Below, one piece after another: positions 33,216 to 42,289 of a stretch of 64,000 bases of DNA. The notes below the pieces were generated by a model. That model had not been told where the DNA came from and searched no databases. It worked only from the letters and a program-made list of their open reading frames with translations. The stretch spans positions 1,197,965 through 1,261,964 of the forward strand of contig CAWDVH010000004.1 of the NCBI GenBank assembly GCA_963805705.1, read 5' to 3'. The stretch comes from CAWDVH01 sp963805705 (lineage in GTDB: Bacteria; Actinomycetota; Actinomycetes; Streptosporangiales; Streptosporangiaceae). The position numbers were made by a program, and so were the translations under genes. Positions within the stretch are counted from its first letter, which is position 1, and every line of letters begins with the position of its first letter.

Positions 33216-35131
33216 GGCGCAGGCTCCGGCCCGAAGGCCTCGTCCAGCAGCGAGCTCGCGTCGGGCAGCGCCGCGGGCGCGGCGGCACCCGGCGCGATGA
33301 CAGCGGCCGCCGGGGCCGGCCGAGGATGGCCGCGCGGCGTGCCCGGCTCAGCCAGCGTGCCCGGCTCAGCCAGCCCGGCCGGCACGGCCAGCGCGGCCGG
33401 TGCCCCGACGAGCCGCTTGACCTGGACGTAGGTCACGCCGCCTCGGTAGATGTACGCGGCCTGGCCGACGTCGAGCGCCCGGATCAGCGCCGGATCGACG
33501 ACCGGAGCCTGCCGGACCTGTGATGAGCCCTGATGAGCCCAGCGCCGGACGGACATCAGCCGCCTGCTGGTGTCCACCACGCGGCGTGATCCGGCGAGCG
33601 CGGCGGCGGCCTCGGGATGCGGGGTGCGCAGCAGCCAGATGCCGCCGTCGGCGGAGGCGGCGATCCGGTAGCGCTCGTCCTCGTCAGCGGCCAGCCCCGG
33701 CCAGGACTGAGCGGAAACCTGCACGGCGAGGCCGAGCGAGCGGGCCCGCTCGTACAGCTGCCAGATGGGAAGCCGGCGTGAGACGGCGCTGAACTCATCG
33801 ACGGCGAGCAGGATGTCCCGGCCGTGCGCCGCCTGCACCGCATAGCTGGCGAGCAGGTCCACTAGCGCGCGGGCCTGCCCCTCGGCCACGCTCAGCTCGG
33901 CGGTGCCCTCCAGGATGCAGTACCAGGCGTCGGCATCGCCGAACCCGCCGGGGGAGTCCAGGCCGCTGCCGAGCCGGCGGAACAGCGTCCGGAACCGCAG
34001 CGCGATGTCGCCGAGCTGCCGCGACGCCGACCGGATCAGGGCCTGGTCGGCGTCGCGCCCGCCATCGGCATAGGCCAGGGCGAGCCAGCCCTGGTCCAGG
34101 CGGGACAGGAAGTCAGCGGCGTTCGCCGGCGGCCCGCACGGCGCATCTACGGCCAGCGCCACGACCGCCTCCATGACATCGGCGTAGAAGGCCGCCGCGC
34201 CGGTACCGTGCTCGATCAGGTCGAGCAGCGTGGTGGTGAGCTGCCGCGGCGGCAGCGCCCAGAGCGACAGGCTCGCCTCATCCGGCCAGATGGCCGTGGC
34301 GCGGGCTCCCGCGTCGCGCAGGACCCGGCGAGCCCGGTCGGCGATCCGCCGCGCGTCGGCGCCGCCCTTGCAGTCCAGGACGACCAGGAGCGGCGGCGGC
34401 CCGGTCCCGGCCGCATGGCGCCGCAGGGCCGTGGCCATGAATCCGGCCCACAATCGCAGCAGCAGCGTGGTTTTCCCGGTTCCTGAGGTGCCGATGACCA
34501 CCTGGTGGGCGCGCAGCCGCCGGTAGGGAATGCGGGCGGTGCGCCGGGCCGGATGACCAACGGCGCGGATGACCGCGCCGGCCACGATATCGCCGTTATG
34601 GCTGGTCAAGGGCACCGATCCGGGAGCGGCGATCCGTGCTCGCGCGCTGCGGACCTGATGGCGCCATTGCCGGATGTCGAAAGTCACGGCCGAGCCGGGC
34701 GACGCGCCGCCCGCGCCTGCCGCCATGGAGCGGACCCGCCGCGACCAGATGACCGCGCCCGCGAGCAGGCCGAGCGGTATCGCCGCCGGCGCGATGACGG
34801 CGGCTGCGGCCGCGTAAGAGCCGGACGCCCCGCGATGCCACATGTCGAGCCAGGCGAGATAGGGCGCGGCGCTGACTTTGGCCAGGCTCCGGGTGGCGAT
34901 GGCGGTGGCCGCCAGCCAGACGGCGACCATCGGCGCGCAGCACAGTGCCGCGCGGTAGAGCCGCCGGGGCGGCCAGCCGTGCAGCCAGGCCGCGGTGACG
35001 CTGATCAGCGCCACCAGCGAGACCGGTGCGGCGGCCACGACCAGGGCCGCGGCCGCCGCGGCCCGCATCACCCGGAGCGTGAGCCGTGCCGCCCGGTACA
35101 GTGCCCGGCGCCCGTAGTACCGCCTGGCCAC
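33212..35131 (-). CDS. TraG/VirD4-like membrane ATPase
   Basis: 639 residues from GTG 35131, 1 bp after the stop of the upstream gene. Three N-terminal transmembrane helices (about 25-49, 61-80, 105-130) precede a P-loop: Walker A GTSGTGKTT (about 214-222), a VVLDCKGGADA stretch, and the second acidic motif ILLAVDEFSAVSRRLPIW. The C-terminal AQSWPGL and TPHPEAAAALAG belong to the TraG/TraD 'TraM-recognition' domain type. Such ATPases move DNA or protein substrates across the membrane, in conjugation as coupling proteins. No relaxase or type-IV channel genes occur in the window. The Ala-rich basic C-terminus is typical of the operon. Confidence 0.8.
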   Translation of the reverse strand: MARRYYGRRALYRAARLTLRVMRAAAAAALVVAAAPVSLVALISVTAAWLHGWPPRRLYRAALCCAPMVAVWLAATAIATRSLAKVSAAPYLAWLDMWHRGASGSYAAAAAVIAPAAIPLGLLAGAVIWSRRVRSMAAGAGGASPGSAVTFDIRQWRHQVRSARARIAAPGSVPLTSHNGDIVAGAVIRAVGHPARRTARIPYRRLRAHQVVIGTSGTGKTTLLLRLWAGFMATALRRHAAGTGPPPLLVVLDCKGGADARRIADRARRVLRDAGARATAIWPDEASLSLWALPPRQLTTTLLDLIEHGTGAAAFYADVMEAVVALAVDAPCGPPANAADFLSRLDQGWLALAYADGGRDADQALIRSASRQLGDIALRFRTLFRRLGSGLDSPGGFGDADAWYCILEGTAELSVAEGQARALVDLLASYAVQAAHGRDILLAVDEFSAVSRRLPIWQLYERARSLGLAVQVSAQSWPGLAADEDERYRIAASADGGIWLLRTPHPEAAAALAGSRRVVDTSRRLMSVRRWAHQGSSQVRQAPVVDPALIRALDVGQAAYIYRGGVTYVQVKRLVGAPAALAVPAGLAEPGTLAEPGTPRGHPRPAPAAAVIAPGAAAPAALPDASSLLDEAFGPEPAP

Positions 35132-35132
35132 G

Positions 35133-35927
35133 CTACGGCTCCTGGTCGCGGGGAGCAGCGGGGGCCATGGCCGCGTCCGGCGGCAGGCCGCGGATCTCGA
35201 TCCGGGCCCCGGAACCGCCGAGCACATCGCGAGCCCTGGCCACGGTGGGCAGCGCCGCGGGCGAGCACAGGTACAGCACCCGCGCGTGCCGCGCCGGGCG
35301 TCCCGGCACGGCACTATCGGCCGCCAGGCAGCCGTACTCGCCGGTCCTGGCCAGCAGCTCCCGCATGATCGCCGCGGTCCTGCTGACTGTCTTGGCGGTC
35401 AGCTCCGCCTCGATCGCCCAGCACTCGCCCGCCCAGGCCACCGCGGGCCTGGCCATGCCGGATCCGCCGGGCCAGTGCACCTCGCCGTCGGGCATGTGGT
35501 CGCGCCGGCCCACCCGGCCGCCTGCGGCGGCCCGCAGCTTCCGCTCGCCGCGCCAGAAGGCGCCCGCGGCCGCGTAGGCGGAGACCGGCTCGAGCGCGAG
35601 GCGGACGGCGGTGACGGCGCGCAGGTGCGCGAGCCGCGATAATGCGGGCTGCGTGGCCGTGTACGGCAGCCCGCAGGCGACCAGGCCGCCGCGGGTCAGC
35701 CAGACCCAGGGCCGGCCGGGCCCGAGCCTGGCCGAGCCGACGTAGCCCTGCGCCCGCCACCGGGCGGCGATCGCCCGGGCCCGGGGCTCGCCGACGCCGA
35801 GCACCGTCGCGAGCTGATCCAGCTGGACGCCGTACATCTCAGCGACGAACAGCAGGCCGTCGATGTCGCGGGCGGCCAGATGCCCGGCCCGGGCCGGGAG
35901 CGACGATGTCCCTTCTGCCGGGATCAT
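35133..35927 (-). CDS. Winged-helix protein, replication-relaxation-like
   Basis: 264 residues. DIDGLLFVAEMYGVQLDQLA, VGEPRARAIAARWRAQGYVG and WVWLTRGGL form an N-terminal winged helix-turn-helix like that of the 'replication-relaxation' family found beside TraG/FtsK-like ATPases on actinobacterial integrative elements. The second half is a basic nuclease-like alpha/beta region (WPGGSGMARPAVAWAGECWA, AIEAELTAKTVSRTAAIM) that includes Glu/Lys positions possible for a nuclease, not proven. Ends 1 bp before the ATPase gene. Function unknown. Confidence 0.65.
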   Translation of the reverse strand: MIPAEGTSSLPARAGHLAARDIDGLLFVAEMYGVQLDQLATVLGVGEPRARAIAARWRAQGYVGSARLGPGRPWVWLTRGGLVACGLPYTATQPALSRLAHLRAVTAVRLALEPVSAYAAAGAFWRGERKLRAAAGGRVGRRDHMPDGEVHWPGGSGMARPAVAWAGECWAIEAELTAKTVSRTAAIMRELLARTGEYGCLAADSAVPGRPARHARVLYLCSPAALPTVARARDVLGGSGARIEIRGLPPDAAMAPAAPRDQEP

Positions 35928-36134
35928 CCGCCTATCACATCATGGGACGCGGCCTTCTCGGGCCAGTGTTCACTCAGATACGAGGGGTCAAATGCCGGAG
36001 GAATGCTGGTGTCGGGGATCGGGGTGGGGCACAATGTGACGCGGAGCACCGTGCCGTTCGCGCTGCCCGTCAGGCTCCTGCAGGCGATGAGGTCGTTGGG
36101 GAAGACGCATCTCATCCGCTGGCAGGGAGGTCTG

Positions 36135-36719
36135 GTGACCGTTTGTGGCGTGCTGCAGGTTCACTCCGCGCCCCCGGCGCTGAGCCCGCATATTGAGTGG
36201 GCGGCGGCCGGGCTTCTTGGCTTGCCCGTAAGTATGCCCTGGGTTGACCAGCCCGCGTCGCCAGGGACCGTGCGGGCGGAGCTGGCCTGGCAGGGCCGGC
36301 CGGGGATAGCGGCGGCGATCACCTCCGCGCTGGCCGGCTGGGGCCTGCTCCGGTTCGAGGTCACCGAGGATGCCAGCCCCGGCTGTGACGCCATCCGGTA
36401 CAGCTGCACGCCCACGCTCGGGACGTTCTGCGGGGTGATCTCGGCGAACGGCGACCTCCTGATCCCCGAGGGCCGGCTGCGCGCCGCCATGACCCTCGCG
36501 GCCGCCTCGATGCCCGGGCCGCCCGGCCGGCCCGAGGCGGAAGACGCAGACCCTGATAGCGGCCTGCGCGACCGGCACGGCCCGCGTCACCCCGCGCTGG
36601 GCGGCAGCCTGGAGGCGGAGCTGACCCTGCTCCTCGGCCAGCCCTGGGACGATGAGCTCGAGCCATTCCGGCGCGCGGCCGAGGGCGCGCCGGTCCGCTG
36701 GCTGCACGCCACGGGCTGA
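36135..36719 (+). CDS. DUF3145 family protein
   Basis: 194 residues from GTG 36135 after GGGAGG. Conserved GVLQVHSAPPALSPHIEWA, WGLLRFEVTEDAS, CDAIRYSCTPTLG and PWDDELEPFRRAAEG. The family is restricted to actinobacteria and normally lies next to fabF/accD as here. The upstream frame to 35880 is not conserved. Function unknown. Confidence 0.85.
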   Translation: MTVCGVLQVHSAPPALSPHIEWAAAGLLGLPVSMPWVDQPASPGTVRAELAWQGRPGIAAAITSALAGWGLLRFEVTEDASPGCDAIRYSCTPTLGTFCGVISANGDLLIPEGRLRAAMTLAAASMPGPPGRPEAEDADPDSGLRDRHGPRHPALGGSLEAELTLLLGQPWDDELEPFRRAAEGAPVRWLHATG

Positions 36720-36823
36720 GCGCGGGTTGCCGCGGTAGCGGGACAGCGGCAGCCCCGTAGCGGCCCGGCGGCCGCCTGGCGCTCCTGCGCCTGGAGAGCT
36801 GACCGCGGCCCCGCCCGCCGGGC

Positions 36824-38329
36824 TCAGAGCGGGATGTTGCCGTGCTGCCCGCGGCGGGCGGGCGCGTCGGCGATGGCCAGGGCCAGGGCCTGGCGCGTCT
36901 TGGCCGGCTCGAGGATCTCGTCGATGACGCCGAGCGCCATGGCGCGGGGCAGGCCGCCGGCCTCGCGCTCGTGCTCGGCGGCGAGCTCCGCCTCGACCTC
37001 GTGGCGCTGGTCGGCCGGGGCGGCGGCCAGGGTGCGCCGGTGCAGGATCCGCACCGCGGCCACGGCGCCCATCACGGCGAGCTCGGCGCCCGGCCAGGCG
37101 AATACCCGCGTCGCGCCGAGCGAGCGCGAGTTCATCGCGATGTACGCGCCGCCGTAGGCCTTGCGGGTGACCAGGGTCACCCGCGGGACGGTGGCCTCGG
37201 CGAAGGCGTGCAGCAGCTTGGCGCCGCGCCTGACCACCCCGTCCCATTCCTGGCCGACTCCGGGCAGGTAGCCGGGCACGTCCACGACGACGACGAGCGG
37301 CACGCCGAAGGCGTCGCACATCCGCACGAAGCGCGCGGCCTTCTCGGCCGACGTCGCATCCAGGCAGCCGCCCAGCCGCAGCGGGTTGTTGGCGATCACG
37401 CCGACCGTGCGGCCGGCCAGCCGGCCCAGGGTGGTGACGACGTTCGGCGCCCATCGCGGGTGCAGCTCGATCCCCGGCTCGTCCAGGATTCCGCTGATCA
37501 GCGGGTGCACGTCATAGGCACGGCGCGGGGACTCGGGCAGCAGCGCGGCTAGGTCGGCGTCCTGCAGGCCCGCGTCGGCCGCGCCGCTCGTGCCTTGCTC
37601 GCCCAGCAGCAGGGCCAGCTGCCGGGCCTGGCTGAGAGCCTCGGCGTCGGTGGCCGTGACCAGGTGCACCACGCCGGAGCGGCGGCTGTGCGGCTCCGGG
37701 CCGCCGAGCCGCTCCATGTCGACATCCTCGCCGGTGACACTGCGGACGACGTCGGGCCCGGTGACGAAGATCCGGCCCTGATCGGAGAGGATCACCAGGT
37801 CGGTCAGCGCGGGCCCGTAGGCCGCCCCGCCGGCCGCGGCGCCGAGGACCACCGAGATCTGCGGCACACGGCCCGATGCCCTGGTCATCGCCGCGAAGAC
37901 GGTGCCGACGGCGTGCAGGCTCTCCACGCCCTCGCGCAGCCGGGCCCCGCCCGAGTGCCAGAGCCCGACAACGGGCGCGCCGGTCTCGATGGCATGGTCA
38001 TAGGCCGTCACGATCGCGGCACAGCCGGCGCTGCCCATCGCCCCGCCCTGGACGCGCGGATCGCTGGCGAAGGCGACCGCAGTCATGCCATCGATCTGGC
38101 CGGTGCCGGTCAGGACGCCGCTGTCGTCGGCAGGCAGGAGCAGCCGCAGCGTCCCGCCGTCAAACAGCGCCTCGAGCCGGGCCTGAGGATCGCGGCCGAG
38201 CACGGCCGGGCGCGCGGACCGGTCCGGGGCGGCCGCCCCTGGCCCGGCCGGGCCGCCCCGGGGCGCGGCAGGCTCGGCTGCGGACGGCTGCGCGGTGGTG
38301 ACGGGAATCCGGCTATCCAGAACGGTCAC
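36824..38329 (-). CDS. accD: Acyl-CoA carboxylase carboxyltransferase (beta) subunit
   Basis: 501 residues from GTG 38329 with AGGAG upstream. Crotonase-fold carboxyltransferase: GGAMGSAGCAAIVTAYDHA, LWHSGGARLREG (N-domain oxyanion), and VVDVPGYLPGVGQEWDGVVR, GAYIAMNSRSLG in the C-domain. It is a fused alpha/beta type like actinobacterial AccD/PccB. Transfers CO2 from biotin to acetyl- or propionyl-CoA. It is downstream of fabF in the same direction, which fits malonyl-CoA supply; no biotin carboxylase/BCCP gene lies in the window. Confidence 0.9.
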   Translation of the reverse strand: MTVLDSRIPVTTAQPSAAEPAAPRGGPAGPGAAAPDRSARPAVLGRDPQARLEALFDGGTLRLLLPADDSGVLTGTGQIDGMTAVAFASDPRVQGGAMGSAGCAAIVTAYDHAIETGAPVVGLWHSGGARLREGVESLHAVGTVFAAMTRASGRVPQISVVLGAAAGGAAYGPALTDLVILSDQGRIFVTGPDVVRSVTGEDVDMERLGGPEPHSRRSGVVHLVTATDAEALSQARQLALLLGEQGTSGAADAGLQDADLAALLPESPRRAYDVHPLISGILDEPGIELHPRWAPNVVTTLGRLAGRTVGVIANNPLRLGGCLDATSAEKAARFVRMCDAFGVPLVVVVDVPGYLPGVGQEWDGVVRRGAKLLHAFAEATVPRVTLVTRKAYGGAYIAMNSRSLGATRVFAWPGAELAVMGAVAAVRILHRRTLAAAPADQRHEVEAELAAEHEREAGGLPRAMALGVIDEILEPAKTRQALALAIADAPARRGQHGNIPL

Positions 38330-38363
38330 GTCAGGCTCCTTGCGTTCGGCAGGCGAGCTCGGG

Positions 38364-39611
38364 TCAGGCGGCGGTGAAGGCAAGCGCGACATTGTGGCCG
38401 CCGAATCCGAATGAGTTGTTGAGGGCGGCCATCGGGGCCGTGCCGCGAGGGCTCAGCTCCCTGGGCTCTGTCGCTATATCGACACCGACGTCGTCGTCGG
38501 GATCCTCCAGATTGATGGTGGGCGGGGCAACGCCCTCGCGCAGCGCCAGGATCGTCGCGACCGACTCCAGCGCCCCCGCGCCGCCCAGCAGGTGACCAGT
38601 CATCGACTTGGTGGCCGAGACCACCACGCCGTCAGCCGCGGCGCCGAGAGCCCGCGCGATCGCCTGGCCCTCCACGACATCGCCGGCGGGAGTGGAGGTG
38701 GCGTGGGCGTTCACGTGCACGACCTGGTCGGCGGCGATGCCCGCGTCGGCCAGGGCCCGGCCGATCGCCATGACCGCCCCGGTCCCGGCCGGGTCGGGCT
38801 GCGCGATGTGGTGCGCGTCCGAGGAGTAGCCGACGCCCGCCGCCACCGCGTGCACGGTGGCGCCGCGCCGGGCGGCATGCTCCGCCGACTCGAGCACGAC
38901 CATCCCCGCCCCCTCGCCGAGGACGAATCCGTCCCGGCCCTTGTCGAAGGGGCGGGAGGCACGCTCCGGCTCGTCGTTGCGCAGGGACAGGGCCCGCATC
39001 GCGGCGAAGGCGGCGATATTGAGCTGCATGATCGCGGCTTCCGTCCCGCCCGCCACGACCACGTCGGCGCGCCCGGACCTGATCATGTCCATGGCGTAGC
39101 CGATCGCCTCGGCACCCGAGGCACACGCGCTCACGGTCGTGTGGACACCCGCACGGGCACCCAGCTCCAGGCTGATCCAGCCGGCCGAGCCGTTCGGCAT
39201 CAGCATCGGCACGGTGAACGGCGACAGGCGCTGCCAGCCCTTCTCCCGCAGCGTGTCGTAGGCCGACAGGGTGGACGCGATGCCGCCGATGCCGCTGGAG
39301 ACGACCACGCCGAGCCGCTCGGGGTCGACCTCCGGCGCACCGGCGTGGGCCCAGGCCTCGCGGGCGGCGACCATAGCGAACTGCTCGCACCGGTCCATCC
39401 GCCGCGCCTGCACGCGCTCCAGCAGGGTGGCCGGGTCAGCAGCGGCCCAGGCCGCGATCCGCGCGGGCAGTACCTGCGCCCACTCGTCGGTCAGCTTCTG
39501 CACGCCGCTGCGCCCGGCCAGCAGCGCCTCCCACGTGGTGGTGACGTCCGCCCCCACCGGCGTGATCGCGCCGAGCCCGGTGACGACAACGCGCGTCCGG
39601 TCTGTGCCCAC
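38364..39611 (-). CDS. fabF: Beta-ketoacyl-ACP synthase II
   Basis: 415 residues, thiolase fold. Catalytic Cys in VSACASGAEAIG, His in HATSTPAGD and His/Lys in KSMTGHLLGGAGA. Elongates acyl-ACP by condensation with malonyl-ACP. Part of fabD-fabH-acpP-fabF. The starter fabH and acpP lie just upstream. Confidence 0.96.
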   Translation of the reverse strand: MGTDRTRVVVTGLGAITPVGADVTTTWEALLAGRSGVQKLTDEWAQVLPARIAAWAAADPATLLERVQARRMDRCEQFAMVAAREAWAHAGAPEVDPERLGVVVSSGIGGIASTLSAYDTLREKGWQRLSPFTVPMLMPNGSAGWISLELGARAGVHTTVSACASGAEAIGYAMDMIRSGRADVVVAGGTEAAIMQLNIAAFAAMRALSLRNDEPERASRPFDKGRDGFVLGEGAGMVVLESAEHAARRGATVHAVAAGVGYSSDAHHIAQPDPAGTGAVMAIGRALADAGIAADQVVHVNAHATSTPAGDVVEGQAIARALGAAADGVVVSATKSMTGHLLGGAGALESVATILALREGVAPPTINLEDPDDDVGVDIATEPRELSPRGTAPMAALNNSFGFGGHNVALAFTAA

Positions 39612-39695
39612 TGTGCTTGTGCTCCTCAGTTCGAGTAACGCGGCACCGTGCCCGCACTGTGCCCCCGGCGGCGTCGCGTCCTGGTGCCTGGCCGG

Positions 39696-39950
39696 TCAGG
39701 CGGATACCGTCGAGCGCCGGACGTAGTCGACGACGTCCTGGACGGTCTTGAGGTCCTTGAGCTGGTCGTCGGGAATCTCGACCCCGAACTTGTCCTGGGC
39801 CGCCACCGCGATCTCGACCATCGACAGCGAGTCGATGTCCAGGTCGTCGACGAACGTCTTCTCCGGGGTGACCTGGTCGGCGGGAACGCCGGCGACCTCG
39901 TCGATGATCTCGCCGAGGCCTGCGAGAATTTCCTGCTCGGTCATCGCCAT
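39696..39950 (-). CDS. acpP: Acyl carrier protein
   Basis: 84 residues. Phosphopantetheine attaches to Ser41 in DIDSLSMVEIA (motif D-S-L). Acidic four-helix protein carrying the growing acyl chain. A GC-rich hairpin (39997-40015) separates it from fabH, which could set its expected higher expression. Confidence 0.96.
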   Translation of the reverse strand: MAMTEQEILAGLGEIIDEVAGVPADQVTPEKTFVDDLDIDSLSMVEIAVAAQDKFGVEIPDDQLKDLKTVQDVVDYVRRSTVSA

Positions 39951-39996
39951 GGGATGCGTACTCTCCTTCTTTTGGGTGGGTGCTCGTACATGCTGA

Positions 39997-40015
39997 GCGG
40001 CCCGTTGGGGGCCGC
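39997..40015 (-). terminator. Intercistronic hairpin between fabH and acpP
   Basis: GCGGCCC / GGGCCGC with a 5-nt loop, starting 4 bases after the fabH stop. No T-run. Possibly an mRNA-stability or processing element and not a full terminator, since acpP must be transcribed. Confidence 0.45.
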
Positions 40016-40018
40016 GGG

Positions 40019-40987
40019 TCAGGGTACCCGGATCACCTGGGCCGCGTAGCAGATGCCCGCGCCGAAGCCGATCAGCAGAGCCGGGGCGCCGGACGGGATC
40101 TCGCCGCGCTCGATCATCCTCGACAGGGCCAGCGGGATCGAGGCCGACGAGGTATTGCCCGCGGTGACGATGTCATCGGCGACCCTGGCCTGCGGGGCGC
40201 CGATCTTGCGCGCGATGGCCTCGACGATCCGCAGGTTGGCCTGATGCGGAATGAAGGCGGCCAGCTCGCCGGGATCGATGCCCGCGCGCTCGCAGGCCTT
40301 CCTGGCCACCGGGTGCAGCGCGGTGGTGGCCCACCGGAACACCGCCTGGCCTTCCTGGAAGATGAAGGAGTCGCGGTCCTTGATGGAGATCTTATCGGCC
40401 ATGTCGCCGTCACTGCCCCAGACGACCGGGCCGATGCCCGGTGCCGGGTCCTGCTCGGTGACCGGGCCGACAACGGCGGCGCCCGCTCCGTCGGCGAAGA
40501 TGATGCAGGTGGAGCGGTCGGTCCAGTCCACCCACTGGGACAGCTTCTCGGCGCCGATCACCAGCACGTTCCCGGCCGTGCCCGTCCGCACCGCGTCACT
40601 GGCGTTGGCCAGCGCGTAGCAGAATCCGGCGCAGGCCGCATTGAGGTCATAGGCGCCGGGCGCGGCGATGCCGAGCCGGCGGGCGACCGGGGCGGCGGTG
40701 TTGGGGATCTGGGCCTCCGGGGTGCAGGTGGCGACGATCACCAGGTCGATGTCGGCGGGGGAGAGCCCGCTGGCCGCCAGGGCCTTGCCGCCCGCCGCCA
40801 CGGCCATGTCGGCCACGGACTCATCCGGCCCCGCGATCCGGCGGCTGGCGATGCCGGTCCGGCTGCGGATCCACTCGTCGGTCGTGTCGACGGTCGCGGC
40901 GAGATCGTCATTGGTGACGACCTTGGCCGGCTGGTACCCGCCGAAGGACAGGATCCGGGCGCCCGGCGGGCCATCTGTGAGTCGCAT
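40019..40987 (-). CDS. fabH: Beta-ketoacyl-ACP synthase III
   Basis: 322 residues from ATG 40987 (a GTG at 41005 overlapping the fabD stop is a possible alternative). Cys119 in NAACAGFCYAL, His in IPHQANLR and Asn in AGNTSSASIP form the triad. Condenses acetyl- or branched acyl-CoA with malonyl-ACP to begin fatty acids. Follows fabD closely, as in Streptomyces. Confidence 0.96.
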   Translation of the reverse strand: MRLTDGPPGARILSFGGYQPAKVVTNDDLAATVDTTDEWIRSRTGIASRRIAGPDESVADMAVAAGGKALAASGLSPADIDLVIVATCTPEAQIPNTAAPVARRLGIAAPGAYDLNAACAGFCYALANASDAVRTGTAGNVLVIGAEKLSQWVDWTDRSTCIIFADGAGAAVVGPVTEQDPAPGIGPVVWGSDGDMADKISIKDRDSFIFQEGQAVFRWATTALHPVARKACERAGIDPGELAAFIPHQANLRIVEAIARKIGAPQARVADDIVTAGNTSSASIPLALSRMIERGEIPSGAPALLIGFGAGICYAAQVIRVP

Positions 40988-41001
40988 GCTGATGCTGCCT
41001 T

Positions 41002-42213
41002 TCACTCGCTGCCGTCGGGCTGCAGCCGGACCAGGGGCTGGCCGGCGCTGACCGGGTCGCCGTCCTCGACCAGCCATTCGATGACCGTCGCCGGGAAGGA
41101 CAACGTGATGTGCTGGCTGCCGCCGCGCATCTCCACCTGGCCAAGCTCGGATCCGCTGCTGACGGTGGCACCGGGCCCGGTCGTAGCGCTGCGGTCGGCG
41201 GCGGCCCGGAAGGTGCCGGCCAGGGGGGCGACCAGCAGCCGCCACTCGGGGGCGTGGCTGTCGGCGTGACTGTCGGCGTGCTCCGCGATGAGCGCCCGCG
41301 CGGCGTCCAGGTTGGCGGGGGTCTTGAGGCTGACTAGGTGAATGCCCGGCAGGCCGCGGCGCGCCAGGCCGGTCAGCGTCCCGGCGGGCGGCAGCTCGAT
41401 CAGCGCCGTGGTGCCGAGGCTGGCCATCGTCTTCATGCACAAATCCCAGCGGACGGGCGTGCTGACCTGGGTGATAATCCGCTCCAGCCAGTCCGCGCCG
41501 GTCCGCACGACGCTCCCGTCGCGGTCTGACAACAGCGCCAGCACCGGGTCGGTCACCGTCACGGTGGCGGCCGCCTCTCGCAGCGCCTCGACCGCGGGCG
41601 CCATGTGAGCGGTGTGGAAGGCGCCCGCCACCGACAGCGGCACGAGCCGCGCCCTGGCCGGCGGGTCGGCGGCGAAGGCATCGAGCTGGGGCAGCGTCCC
41701 CGCGGCGACCACCTGGCCGGCGCCGTTGACGTTCGCGGGCGTCAGCCCGTGCGCCTCGATGGCGGCCAGGACCTCGGCCTCATCGCCGCCCAGCACGGCG
41801 GTCATCCCGGTGGGCTCGGCGTCCGCGGCGCGCGCCATGGCCTGGCCGCGGACCGTCACGAGCCGCAGCGCGTCCTCCGCGGAGAGGGCCCCCGCGATCA
41901 CCCCGGCGGCCAGCTCGCCGACGCTGTGCCCGGCGGCCGCCCCCGCCAGCTTGCTGGCCTGGCCGAGCCCGCCGGACAGTACCTCCGCGGCGGCCAGCCC
42001 GGCGGCCACGAGCAGCGGCTGGGCAATGGCGGTGTCCTTGATCTCGTCGGCGCCCGCCGTCGTCCCGTACCTGATCAGGTCACAACCGGTGATCTGTGAC
42101 CAGGCCCCGAGGCGGTCGGCAAAGCCGGGCAGCTCCAGCCACGGGGCCAGGAAACCGGGTGCCTGAGCACCCTGGCCGGGTGCTGCGATGAGAAGCATCC
42201 TCCTACCTTGCAC
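41002..42213 (-). CDS. fabD: Malonyl-CoA:ACP transacylase with fused biotinyl-like C-terminal domain
   Basis: 403 residues. Residues 1-312 are a normal transacylase: APGQGAQAPGFL, catalytic Ser97 in GHSVGE and His200 in GAFHTAHM. Streptomyces FabD stops at the equivalent of residue 312 (LIAEHA). Here a linker with ADSHADSHA is followed by residues 324-398 that look like a biotinyl/lipoyl domain: VAPLAGTF, GATVSSGSELGQVEMRGG, VEDGDPVSAGQPLVRL. The biotin-lysine MKM position is MRGGSQ, so no attachment lysine. Start GTG 42213 (GGAG 7 bases upstream); ATG 42198 is directly after AGGAGG. Confidence 0.9.
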   Translation of the reverse strand: MQGRRMLLIAAPGQGAQAPGFLAPWLELPGFADRLGAWSQITGCDLIRYGTTAGADEIKDTAIAQPLLVAAGLAAAEVLSGGLGQASKLAGAAAGHSVGELAAGVIAGALSAEDALRLVTVRGQAMARAADAEPTGMTAVLGGDEAEVLAAIEAHGLTPANVNGAGQVVAAGTLPQLDAFAADPPARARLVPLSVAGAFHTAHMAPAVEALREAAATVTVTDPVLALLSDRDGSVVRTGADWLERIITQVSTPVRWDLCMKTMASLGTTALIELPPAGTLTGLARRGLPGIHLVSLKTPANLDAARALIAEHADSHADSHAPEWRLLVAPLAGTFRAAADRSATTGPGATVSSGSELGQVEMRGGSQHITLSFPATVIEWLVEDGDPVSAGQPLVRLQPDGSE

Positions 42214-42289
42214 TGTAGAACTCCGCCATATGGATGCCGAACGGTACGAACTTTCGGGTCCAGCGTATGTGGGGAATCTACAAATTGCG

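Noticed and set aside
42198..42213. FabD start at ATG 42198
   Set aside because: AGGAGG abuts this ATG with no spacing, whereas GTG 42213 has GGAG at normal distance; left open but not chosen.
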